This document shows positions 54,201 to 64,000 of a stretch of 64,000 nt of DNA, piece after piece. The notes under the pieces are model-generated. The model searched no databases. It was not told the DNA's origin and was given only the letters and a program-made list of their open reading frames with translations. The position numbers were made by a program, and so were the translations under genes. Position 1 is the first letter of the stretch. Every line of letters begins with the position of its first letter. Origin of the DNA: Thiohalomonas sp963783235 (GTDB lineage Bacteria; Pseudomonadota; Gammaproteobacteria; Thiohalomonadales; Thiohalomonadaceae); contig CAWAMN010000001.1 of NCBI GenBank assembly GCA_963783235.1, positions 496,001 through 560,000 on the forward strand. Direction: 5' to 3'.

Positions 54201-54647
54201 TTATACATACGTGAGCAGGACCTCGACCGAGTCAGGCTTTTTTCCTTTAGCCCAAGCAAATGCGGCGCTGTTTTCAATGAATTTTTTGAACGCGGGAAGT
54301 TCATCTGGAGAATGGCACCATCTGTCGCCAGAATTAAGCATTACAGTTTCCGCACTTGGAAAGAACTTTAACGCCACCGATAACTGCTGCATCGAATCAG
54401 CTTGGTCATCAGGGTCTTCTAAATCTTCCATAACTTGACGAGTAAGATCCACATTGAAGTAACGACCGTTACCCCAGTCATAAGTACCCCACTGAAACAA
54501 CAGCATATCCCCATCAGACTCAACTGATGTGTTCACTATGCGATGCTCTTCATATAGGCGGAGAACCAGCCTGAACGTATCGACCACTTCTGGGATCGTT
54601 AAGGCGAGCTCAGTCTCAATGAGTTGTTTTATGCCATCGATGGTCAT
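54201..54647 (-). CDS. Cassette gene 2: hypothetical protein
   Basis: 148 residues from the ATG at 54647 (MTIDGIKQLIETELAL), with AGGGAG eight bases upstream and an attC core immediately before. Soluble, acidic, no signal or membrane segment; segments such as LLFQWGTYDWGNGRYFNVDLTRQV and SGDRWCHSPDELPAFKKFIENS suggest a compact alpha/beta fold. Family not recognised. It is lower in GC than the housekeeping genes, as usual for cassettes. Confidence 0.8.
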   Translation of the reverse strand: MTIDGIKQLIETELALTIPEVVDTFRLVLRLYEEHRIVNTSVESDGDMLLFQWGTYDWGNGRYFNVDLTRQVMEDLEDPDDQADSMQQLSVALKFFPSAETVMLNSGDRWCHSPDELPAFKKFIENSAAFAWAKGKKPDSVEVLLTYV

Positions 54648-54663
54648 GCTGCTCCCTCGCACA

Positions 54664-54744
54664 ATCTAACGCCTTAGCTCACGCGCGCCGCACGCCAACG
54701 TTTGCTAAAACCAAGTTGCATCCCGGCGTCGCGTGCAGCTAATT
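54664..54744 (-). other. attC recombination site B, interrupted by intron 2
   Basis: Minus strand core GTTAGAT (54664-54670). The stem arm TTAGCTCACGCGCGCCG (54674-54690) pairs with CGGCGTCGCGTGCAGCTAA (54723-54741) except for two unpaired bases on one side, an excellent match to attC extrahelical bases. The second core box is broken by the intron starting at 54745. Confidence 0.85.
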
Positions 54745-55433
54745 GTGTACGCCCGGCATGGGCATGAACTGATGGGGTGGAAGTCCCCTGTAGGAGACTC
54801 TACGTTGACCCGTAAGGGATTGACGATAACTACTAGCCGACGGCAAGGGCGTCACCGCGAGGTGGGGTCTGGAGGAAGCCCGAGCGCAAAAGTGCGAGCC
54901 GACGGACAGAAATCGCATAGAAGGCCTAGTCCGGGGGCGAGTCAGCACAAGATGACGAAGCCCATAGAGTCGCGTGGACAGGGTAAATGCGGCGGTTGTG
55001 CACGGAAAGTTCATGTTCTTATCCGGGGAGATTCTGTCTCACTTGCGGCCTGAGCCGCCACGGGAGCCGAATTGAGGGCCAGCCCGAAAGGACTGGAATC
55101 ACCATCGGACCCTACCGTGACTCGGGTAGCGCGTCTTACGGTAACGTCTGACGTGATGGGACAGAAGTCAGCAGACGGCATAGTAGCCAAACGCCCACCG
55201 TAATGGGTGGGACAGGGTGAAGGCCTGAACCTTCGGCAACGAGAGAGCCGGACGGATCTCAACGACCGTAATGCACCCGACCGGGTGAAACGGCCTTGGC
55301 GGTTCGTCACGTAACCAGCGTTGAAGGTCGGCATTTTACGGTGTGTCCTTTTAACTCCGAGGGAAGCGCCCCGTGCGGACCCGCATGCGGGGTGCTGTGG
55401 GGGCTGGGGGTTAGAAACCCCCGGCTACCCGAT
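54745..55433 (+). ncRNA. ORF-less group II intron, copy 2
   Basis: 689 bases, identical by eye to copy 1 except for one extra T near 55032 (GATTCTGTC versus GATCTGTC). Domain V at 55365-55396. It also lies in an attC core box in the same orientation. Flanks differ (AATT before and AGGGCC after, versus GATG and AGATTG), so the two copies moved separately. Confidence 0.87.
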
Positions 55434-55842
55434 TAGGGCCATGATTCGTACCCTGCATGTGAATCTCCGCAAATATTGGCGCCGACTTAAAAATGCTCCT
55501 CTTAAGATCGGCTGCCTTTGTCGAGGCGATGAATCGAGCACGAAGACGGCTGCCTGGCGGTAAGCGATAGAATTGCCGGCTTAACATAGCGAAAATTTTT
55601 TGAACTATTGCTTCCTCGGAGACCCCGTAAAAATCTAAAGAAACACCTTGCGATATAGGTTGAAAGAAAACATATTGCTTTCTTGTACAATCGTCAGCAT
55701 CACTACACTTCCCAGCACCAATCAGAATCGTTTGTGCAGCGCTAATTGCTTGGTGAGCATATTGATCGTACGAGCGATCCTCTCCCGCTGGAGCGTTGAG
55801 GGGAATGAGCACTGCCGTGATTAACGCAAATATCCGGTTCAT
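55411..55842 (-). CDS. Cassette gene 3: exported hypothetical protein
   Basis: 143 residues from the ATG at 55842, start of a signal peptide (MNRIFALITAVLIPLNAPAGED). The mature part has a likely disulfide pair in GKCSDADDCTRKQ and LDFYGVSEEAIVQKIFAML. The reading frame runs into intron 2: without the intron the sequence would stop after HGPN, whereas here it reads on to RVAGGF before a stop. Family not recognised. Confidence 0.72.
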   Translation of the reverse strand: MNRIFALITAVLIPLNAPAGEDRSYDQYAHQAISAAQTILIGAGKCSDADDCTRKQYVFFQPISQGVSLDFYGVSEEAIVQKIFAMLSRQFYRLPPGSRLRARFIASTKAADLKRSIFKSAPIFAEIHMQGTNHGPNRVAGGF

Positions 55843-55862
55843 TCGTAATGGCGGTTTCTCTA

Positions 55863-55956
55863 GCCCTAACGAAATGTCGGCGGTTGATAGCCGAATATTG
55901 CCCCAAAACCCAGCCAAGGTTGGCCCTTGCTTAGCCCCAAATTCAACCGGTTAGCG
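55863..55956 (-). other. attC-like site C
   Basis: Minus strand core boxes: GTTAGGGC at 55863-55870 (plus GCCCTAAC) and CGCTAAC at 55950-55956 (plus GTTAGCG), about 94 bases apart with partly complementary arms (GTCGGCGGTTGATAGCCG; CAACCGG). It lies 20 bases upstream of cassette gene 3. It is less regular than sites A and B. Confidence 0.55.
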
Positions 55957-56483
55957 ATTAGCACGTGTTTAAAATTCCGGTTTGATACACGTCGCCGCCC
56001 GGATAGCACGACGAAACGGCCGTGTAGCAGCGGGGTATGGGAAAGAAAATGCCCGAGGATCAATGCGCTGGCGAATGATGGCGCCACTATGCGGCGCTGC
56101 AATTGCGGCGGGAAAGGTGTCGAATGGTAGGGCTTTCGCGCGCGCAAAAAGGCCGAGGACGAGGGAGGAGCCCGAAGGCTTCTTAACAGGTGCCGGGCTC
56201 GGGGCAAGAATGAAGCGTGGCTTTCCCTGTGGCCGTAGAAGGTGTAACGCTCCGTCATTTTCCGCCGCATCCTCGCGGTCCTCTCTCCTGACAGTGAATC
56301 AAGCCTACCGGAGCAGGGGGTGTTCGCCAAGGGTAAGAATTGAGGCGGTTCTGAGGGAATAACTGGGATCGCAGTAACTTTTCTGCTGGCGGACCCGTCC
56401 TCCTGGGGGTAAACACCTGCTGCGCCTGGTGGGAGTATTTAGGCGCTCGGCACGGTAATCAGCTTTTTCACGACAACCGACGA
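55957..56483. other. Unassigned 0.5-kb stretch at the right border of the cassette region
   Basis: Open frames exist on both strands (minus 55866-56330, plus 55982-56362), but both are Arg/Ser-rich and show no family pattern, so no gene is called. GATCGCAGTAACTTTTCTG near 56368 matches, in inverse orientation, the CAGAAAAGTTACTGCGACC stretch inside repeat R, so a fragment of an R-like repeat ends the region. No integron integrase is found. Confidence 0.55.
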
Positions 56484-57089
56484 TCATTGGATCTCGCGAA
56501 GGGTGGAGCGACCGTCGTCGCTGAGGATTCTGCCCACCCGCTCGGTCCAGGCCTGTCTAAAGCGTCGGCTGGTTTCATCATCGGCGCTGCCGGAGAGTAC
56601 CTGTTGCAGATCTTTTCCCATCTGCGGGGCCGGCGGGATCGGCGAGGGGTCGTACTGCAGGGTGACCTGCTTGCCGGTATCGGTGCGCTCGAAGGTGGCC
56701 GTCACCGGCCCGGGTTCGGCGTCGGCATCGAAACCGAGCAGCCCTTTGCGGACGTGCTGGCCACCCAGACCGCCGAAGCCGTTCTCGGCAGCGGCACCGG
56801 TAAGTAGCGTGAGGACCTGGGTGAAAGGGCCGTTGGCACTCTGGTTGGGCGCGCCGGCGAAGCGGATCCGTATGCCGCCGCGTTGCGGCCGTTCGTTGGG
56901 GGAGAGTCTGGCCATCGCCTGCCGGGCCATGAGGAAGGCGCCCGCGACGGTGGGGCAGGCATGGCCGGCCAACTTCACTGCGTCGTCGAAGGTGTAGGTG
57001 AAGACCCCGTCGCCGGCGCCGAGTAGCTGTGCCAGGGGATCGAAGAGCTCCAGTGTGGGACTCTCGGGGAATAGTTTGGAACTGTGCAT
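56484..57089 (-). CDS. FmdE-like domain protein
   Basis: 201 residues from the ATG at 57089, with AGGAG nine bases upstream; the frame is open to 57140. The segment FDDAVKLAGHACPTVAGAFLMARQAMARL matches the FmdE/formylmethanofuran-dehydrogenase-operon pattern (H.CP....A), in which His and Cys bind metal. This is followed by an RGGIRIRFAGAPNQS strand and GGLGGQHVRKGLLGFDADAEPG. FmdE-type proteins occur with molybdenum enzymes; a sulfite-oxidase-like molybdoenzyme lies 9 kb away. Function not established. Confidence 0.65.
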   Translation of the reverse strand: MHSSKLFPESPTLELFDPLAQLLGAGDGVFTYTFDDAVKLAGHACPTVAGAFLMARQAMARLSPNERPQRGGIRIRFAGAPNQSANGPFTQVLTLLTGAAAENGFGGLGGQHVRKGLLGFDADAEPGPVTATFERTDTGKQVTLQYDPSPIPPAPQMGKDLQQVLSGSADDETSRRFRQAWTERVGRILSDDGRSTLREIQ

Positions 57090-57141
57090 GGATGTTGCTC
57101 CTGGTTTGCCCTGAATAGCTGTTACCGAAATGGTGTTCATT

Positions 57142-57327
57142 ACTCCCCCCTCATCCTAACCTTCTCCCGGAGAGGGGGAAGGGATCAAGTGGTGACCCTT
57201 TCGGAACAGCGATTTAACCCTTCCCAAAGGGAGGGATGGCTTCATTCCGGAGCCTTGCCCCGGGGCGAGGGAAGGGCTTTTGGTTCCCGGCCCTGTCCCA
57301 AGTGCTCCGCCGGTGGCGAAGGCGAGG
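57142..57327. repeat. Noncoding DNA with degenerate MITE-like piece
   Basis: CCCCCTCATCCTAACCTTCTCCCGGAGAGG at 57146-57175 (shown in part) resembles the interior of the elements at 33198 and 44541, but the CAGGCTGTTGAAAAA ends are missing. The remainder is GC-rich with no gene. Confidence 0.5.
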
Positions 57328-58377
57328 TTAGCGCAGATGATCCAGAGTGCCGGCCGCTAGCTGCATCGTTGCGCAGTGGATGCTTCCGTACTGACGGATG
57401 AGGGGCAGGGCGTCGATAGCGATAAGCTGCCGATCGGGGAAACACGCGCCCAGCCGCTCCATCGCTACGGCATCGGCGGAGTCGTCGTAGGTGGGAACCA
57501 GGACGGCTCCGTTGATAATCAGGAAGTTGGCATAGGTGGCGGGCAGGCGGTCGCCGTTTTCATTGCACTTGGGGGCCGGAAGGGGCAGGGGAATGAGACG
57601 GTACGGTTCGCCCTCTTCGGTGCGGAATGTTTTCAGTTCGGCTTCCATACCTTGCAGCTCTTCGTAATCCGGGTCCTCGGGATCGGTGCAGGCAACGTAG
57701 GCGATGGTTTTCGGGTCACAGAAACGGGCCAGGGTGTCGATGTGGCCGTCCGTGTCATCCCCGGTGAGGAGGCCACTTTTCAGCCAGAGTACGCGGCGGA
57801 CGCCGAATTCGCGGGCGAAGATGGCCTCCAACGCCTTGCAGTCGTGCTGCGGGTTGCGCTCGGGGGAGAGGAGGCAGTGGCTGGTGGTCAGGAGCGTGCC
57901 GGCGCCGTCGCTTTCAATGCTGCCGCCCTCCAAAATGAGGTCGATGCTCTCCAGGGCTGTATCGCCGAAGGCACCCGCTTCGGCGAGGCTGCGGGAAACC
58001 CGATTGTCGAGACGATAGTCATACTTCCGTCCCCAGCCGTTGAAGCCGAAATCGAGAAGCCGGGGAATGCCGTCGCGGATGACGGTGATCGGGCCGTGAT
58101 CGCGCACCCAGACGTCGTTGGATGGAACCTCGAAGAGGGAGACCCGGTCCATGCGGACGCCCCCGGACTCCAAAAGGCCGCGGATATGGGCGAGGTGTTC
58201 GCTGTCGAAGCAGGAGATGATCACCCGTTCGCGTTCGGCGACGGCGCGGGCCATGGCGACGAAGACCGGGTCGACATCGGCCAGCCGTTCGCCCCAGTCG
58301 CCGTGTTGGTGGGGCCAGGTCAATAGCACCCCGTCCTGCCGGCCCCATTCGGCCGGCAGGCAGTTCGTGGTAGTCAT
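57328..58377 (-). CDS. aguA: Agmatine deiminase
   Basis: 349 residues. Guanidino-group-modifying fold with EVPSNDVWVRDHGPITV (substrate Asp), LILEGGSIESDGAGTLLTT, the catalytic His in TGDDTDGHIDTLARF, and the nucleophilic Cys in YGSIHCATMQLA near the C-terminus. It converts agmatine to N-carbamoylputrescine, the substrate of AguB. The next gene of the pathway, aguB, is displaced to 44720-45607. Confidence 0.95.
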   Translation of the reverse strand: MTTTNCLPAEWGRQDGVLLTWPHQHGDWGERLADVDPVFVAMARAVAERERVIISCFDSEHLAHIRGLLESGGVRMDRVSLFEVPSNDVWVRDHGPITVIRDGIPRLLDFGFNGWGRKYDYRLDNRVSRSLAEAGAFGDTALESIDLILEGGSIESDGAGTLLTTSHCLLSPERNPQHDCKALEAIFAREFGVRRVLWLKSGLLTGDDTDGHIDTLARFCDPKTIAYVACTDPEDPDYEELQGMEAELKTFRTEEGEPYRLIPLPLPAPKCNENGDRLPATYANFLIINGAVLVPTYDDSADAVAMERLGACFPDRQLIAIDALPLIRQYGSIHCATMQLAAGTLDHLR

Positions 58378-58387
58378 CAGGGCAGGA

Positions 58388-58681
58388 TCAGCGGTTCAGG
58401 ACGGAGTGAATCACGTACTGGTATTCGAAATAGACGGTGAAATCGTCATATTTCCAGCGGGTGATGGGCGGGTCGCCAACCGGAGCCTCCTTGTTTTCGG
58501 GGGCACCGAATCGCTCTTCGACCTGGCGCATACTCATCCCCTTTGTGGGCATCGTCACTCCCGCTTCCGCCTGTTCGGCGGGGGCGCTGTCTTTGGGGGG
58601 CATGACAAGCGTGTCCGCCGTAGCGGGTAGGCTGACTAGCCCGACGAGTATCAGCCCTGTCGCGGCGGATAGAAGACGCAT
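58388..58681 (-). CDS. Small exported conserved protein
   Basis: 97 residues from the ATG at 58681, start of a signal peptide (MRLLSAATGLILVGLVSLPATAD). The mature part contains GMSMRQVEERFGAPENKEAPVGDPPITRWKYDDFTVYFEYQYVIHSVL, a SmpA/OmlA-like small alpha-beta pattern common in proteobacterial periplasmic proteins of unknown role. Same strand as aguA, 10 bases upstream of it; possibly co-transcribed. Confidence 0.75.
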   Translation of the reverse strand: MRLLSAATGLILVGLVSLPATADTLVMPPKDSAPAEQAEAGVTMPTKGMSMRQVEERFGAPENKEAPVGDPPITRWKYDDFTVYFEYQYVIHSVLNR

Positions 58682-58791
58682 CGTACGGCTCCTTGGTAAA
58701 CTGTTCACTTTCCGCAATATAACGCGGCTGATTGTCCCACGTAAATGCGGTTTGTCCTGCGCGCTACCGCACACCTTGGTTATTTCTCCCT

Positions 58792-60876
<2,085 letters not shown>

Positions 60877-61057
60877 TTTCCCGAACGGACGTTACGGTTT
60901 TGTCGTGCCGGGGACGGCCTTCCTGGAGCACCGAACAGGTTGCGTGGGGCAATGATTTTGGGAACACCGTAAATACATCCCTGTAGGATCGACGGCCGCA
61001 TCCCTGCGGCCGACGCCCCAATATCAATCGCGGTGCCCCAAAGGGAGGTTGGATGCG
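60877..61057. other. Noncoding gap with a REP-like palindrome
   Basis: GGCCGCATCCCTGCGGCC near 60996-61013 is a palindrome headed by TGTAGGATCGAC, a variant of the GTAGGA-headed REP theme. It lies between convergent genes and could act as a terminator. No gene seen. Confidence 0.45.
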
Positions 61058-64000
61058 TCAAACACCTTTTGCATCCGCCTCCAATTCCTGTTCGGCCTTG
61101 TTGTGGTCTCTGGCCAGCAGCAGATAGAAGGCGGGCAGCACGAACAGTGTAAAGAGGGTGCCGATACCCAACCCCGTTGCGATGGTGAGGCCGATGTGGA
61201 ACCGGCTCACTGCGCCGGGCCCCGATGCGGTGAGCAGCGGGACCATTGCCACGATCAGCGCTGCGCTTGTCATGATGATGGGCCGCAGCCGGATCGACGC
61301 GGCCTGTTCGACGGCCTGCGTTTGGGAATCGCTCCTGATCTGCAACTGGTTGGCGAACTCGACGATGAGGATGCCGTTCTTGGCCACCACGCCGATCAGG
61401 GTAATCAGCCCCACCTGGGTGTAGATATTCATGGACGCAAAGCCCAGGGTAATGAACGCCATTGCCCCCGCGATGGACATGGGTACGGAAACCAGGATGA
61501 TCGCGGGGTCACGCCAGGATTCGAACTGTGCGGCAAGGACCAGGTAGATAATGACCACAGCGACAGGAAGAAGGTCACCATCAGCGCGCTGCTCTGCTGC
61601 GCAAACTGGCGCGAGCTCGCCTTTGTAATCGAAAGTCGAAGCCCTTCGGAAAGAGCTCCCTGGCCTGCGTCTCCAATAACCGACGGCACCGCCCATGGGG
61701 ACGCCCGGCGTCATGATGCCTTCGACCGTGAGTGAGTTGAGCTGCTGAAACTGCGTCCTCTTGGAGGGCTCCACACTATGCTCCAAGCCGACCAGGGTGC
61801 CCAGCGGCACCAGTTCCCCCGAATGCGCGCGGATGTAATAATCCTCCAGCATGGCGGCATCCGGCGGCGTTCGCGCTCGACCTGCGGAATGACCTTATAG
61901 CTGCGTCCATCCATGCTGAAGCGGTTAATATAGCCGCCGCCCAGCATACTGGCGAGGTTACGGCCGACATCGGCCATGGAGATGCCCAGATCGCCGGCAC
62001 GGTCCCGATCAATCAACAAATTGGTCGACGGGCCGATCGAATTCCATGGACTTGCGCAGGAACATGAAATTGCCGCGACTGCATGCCGCGGCCGATCAGC
62101 TCGTCAGCCACCTGGCGAACTGCTCGTAAGTGCTATCGGTCGTAACACGAACTGGAACGGCAGACCGCCGCCGGCGCCGGGCAGGGCCGGGCGCGGGAAG
62201 ACGGCGGTCTGGAAACCCGCCACCTGTGATCAGCGCACCGATCCACCTGCGGCTGGATGGCCAACTGCGAACATCCCGTTCGGTCCAGGGCTTCATCTTG
62301 AAGCCGCCGAAGACGGTATCAGGACTCGCGCCCGAGCATGTAAAGCCTTCGTCGTATCCGGGAACCTGCTCGAACAGCGTCTGGATCTCGTTACGGCGTA
62401 GGTCTGAGGTAATCGAGCGTCGCGGTTCTCGGCCCCGTCGCCTGGAAGAACAGGATGCCCTGGTCTTCAGCGGGGGCGAGCTCGTTTTGCTGGTCATGAC
62501 CATGAAGTAAATGGAAGCGAATGACCACCAGGCCGAAGAAGACCGCGACCGAGCACTGACTCCAGGGCGCCGTGCAAGAGCTTCGATAGCCGGCTGACAG
62601 CCGTTCGAAGCGGTGTTTCGACGAACTGCTCGAACCGGCCCTGGTTACCGTGGGGTTTGAGCACACGGGATGAGAGCATCGGCGAGAGCGTCAGGGCCAC
62701 CACGCCGGAGATAGAACGGCGCCGGCGAGCGTGAAGGCGAACTCCGTGAACAGCGAACCGACCAGACCGCCCATGAAACCGATGGGGGCATAAACCGCCA
62801 GCAGCGTAGTGGTCATGGCAATAATGGGGATGGCCAATTCGCGGCGCCCCAGCGATGGCCGCCTGGAAGCGGCTTTCGCCGCGTTCGATATGCCGGTGTA
62901 CGTTTTCCACCACGATGATGGCGTCATCCACCACCAGGCCGATGGCCAGAACCATGGAGAGCAGCGTGAGCAGGTTCAGCGAATAGCCGAGCACGTACAT
63001 CACGAAGGCGCCGCCGATCAGCGACAGCGGCACTGCTACGGCCGGGACCGCCGCCGCGCGGAAGGAGCCTAGCGTGAGATAGACCACCAGCAGCACGATG
63101 AGCACCGCCTCGATGATGGTCTTGTAGACCTCGTCGATGGAGTCGTTGATGAACTTACTGGCGTCATAGGGGACCCGGACATTGAACCCGTTCGGCAGCT
63201 GGGCCCGGAGTTTCGGTACCTCGTCATTGACCAGCTGAGCCACGGTCAGCGGGTTCGCGCCGGGCGCCTGCTCGATGCCGATAAACACGGCGGGAATGCC
63301 GCTGTACCAGGCGGTTGATTCGTAGTCCTCGGCGCCCAATTCAGTACGGGCGATATCACCGAGCCGCACCAGCGCCCCGTTATCACCGCGTACGACCAGA
63401 TCGTCGAAGTCTTCGGGCGTGGAAATATCGGTGGTGGCGGTGAGATCGACGCGGACGTACTTGTCCTTAGTGGAACCTACGGCCGCCAGATAGTTGTTGT
63501 CACGCAACACCTTGGCGACGTCCTCGGCCGTCACCCCGAGTGAGGCCATCCGTTTGGGAGCGAGCCAGACACGCATGGCGAAGCGCTGGCCGAACAGTCG
63601 GGCCTTTGCCACACCCGGAAGGGCCTGCAACTGCGGCTGGACGACGCGCAATATGTAATCGGTGAGTTGGGGACGCGGTACCGAGTCGCTGTAAAAAGCG
63701 ATATACATCAGAGCGGTGGAGTCACCCGTGGTGGAGTCGATGACGGGGTCCTGGGCGTCGGCAGGCAAGACGTTGCGCTTACTTGCGACTTTGGCCTGGA
63801 TTTCGGCGACGGCGGCATTCGGATGATAGTTGAGCTCCATGTGCGCCTCGATCTTGGAGACGCCCTGGGAGCTGGTGGCGAAGATGTAGTCGATGCCGTT
63901 CGCCTCGGCCATGGCCTGCTGCAGGGGAGTGGTGACGAAGCCCTTTACCAGCTCCGAACTCGCGCCCGGGTAGGCGGTCGTGACCGTGACCACGGTATTT
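61058..64000 (-). pseudogene. RND (HAE1-type) multidrug efflux permease, frameshifted, 5' end beyond the window
   Basis: The minus strand from 64000 encodes the first periplasmic part (VTVTTAYPGASSELVKGFVTTPLQQAMAEANGIDYIFATSSQG), the porter domain, and TM2-4 with the proton-relay pair in SMVLAIGLVVDDAIIVVENVHRHIE. The second half ends with FITLGFASMNIYTQVGLITLIGVVAKNGILIVEFANQL and FTLFVLPAFYLLL at 61058. Frames change near 62855, 62715, 62570 and repeatedly between 62510 and 61560, with good protein between breaks. Probably a consensus-quality problem. No membrane-fusion partner is in the window. Confidence 0.85.

Noticed and set aside
55866..56362. Open frames on both strands at the right edge of the cassette region
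   Set aside because: Arg/Ser/Pro-rich, overlapping each other and an attC site, without ribosome sites or recognisable motifs; not called as genes.

Overview
This window is a stretch of a gammaproteobacterial chromosome. The evidence is the set of gene neighbourhoods: accA-tilS-pyrG-kdsA-eno-ftsB-ispD-ispF-truD, then surE-pcm-yqaA-nlpD-rpoS, recJ-prfB-lysS, a class I aminotransferase-hom-thrC, and sdhCDAB-sdhE-ygfX. Codon use is GC-rich. The mix (SelO, YgfZ, agmatine pathway, sulfite-oxidase-like molybdoenzyme, REP-rich intergenic DNA) would suit an environmental, perhaps sulfur-oxidising, gammaproteobacterium, but the genus cannot be read from the sequence.

Layout. 1-1045 holds the 5' part of a divergent feoB on the minus strand, cut by the window edge. 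1171-11104 is a dense plus-strand housekeeping block: an HD phosphohydrolase, fatty-acid synthesis entry (accA), tRNA lysidine (tilS), CTP (pyrG), Kdo (kdsA), enolase, division (ftsB), isoprenoids (ispD/ispF) and tRNA pseudouridine (truD). 11200-15336 is a small polysaccharide module (secreted lyase-like protein, a frameshifted manC, a phosphomannomutase). 15393-17732 (minus) has a PAS chemoreceptor and an Smr protein. 17841-21631 is surE-pcm-yqaA-nlpD-rpoS. 22315-33171 carries amino-acid synthesis genes, an RpfE-like protein, recJ, prfB and lysS, separated by REP-type repeat arrays. 33380-44400 has selO, an MscK-like channel, ygfZ, succinate dehydrogenase with its assembly factor, and a DAHP synthase.

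44720-58377 is the accessory part. The two putrescine-pathway genes aguB and aguA, both minus strand, are separated by about 11.7 kb. That interval holds at least five nearly complete copies of a ~325-bp repeat (called R here), a sulfite-oxidase-like gene, a tandemly duplicated 1025-bp segment carrying a broken group II intron reverse transcriptase, a lipoprotein gene, a truncated extra copy of the aguB 5' end, an intact IS4-family element with a 9-bp target duplication, and a small array of minus-strand gene cassettes with attC-like sites. Two of the attC sites are each interrupted by a nearly identical, ORF-less ~689-bp group II intron in the opposite orientation to the cassette genes. No integron integrase is visible. 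58388-64000 has a small exported protein, a YgiQ-type radical SAM protein and a frameshifted RND efflux pump running off the right edge.

Sequence quality. Three patches (about 22.39-24.55 kb, 30.40-32.95 kb, 61.55-62.90 kb) contain many single-base indels in otherwise well-conserved genes, including the essential prfB and lysS. manC has two poly-G frameshifts and rpoS one apparent poly-A frameshift. These look like consensus errors rather than real gene decay. Inside prfB the classical programmed +1 frameshift site is still perfectly recognisable. No tRNA, rRNA or CRISPR locus was recognised.
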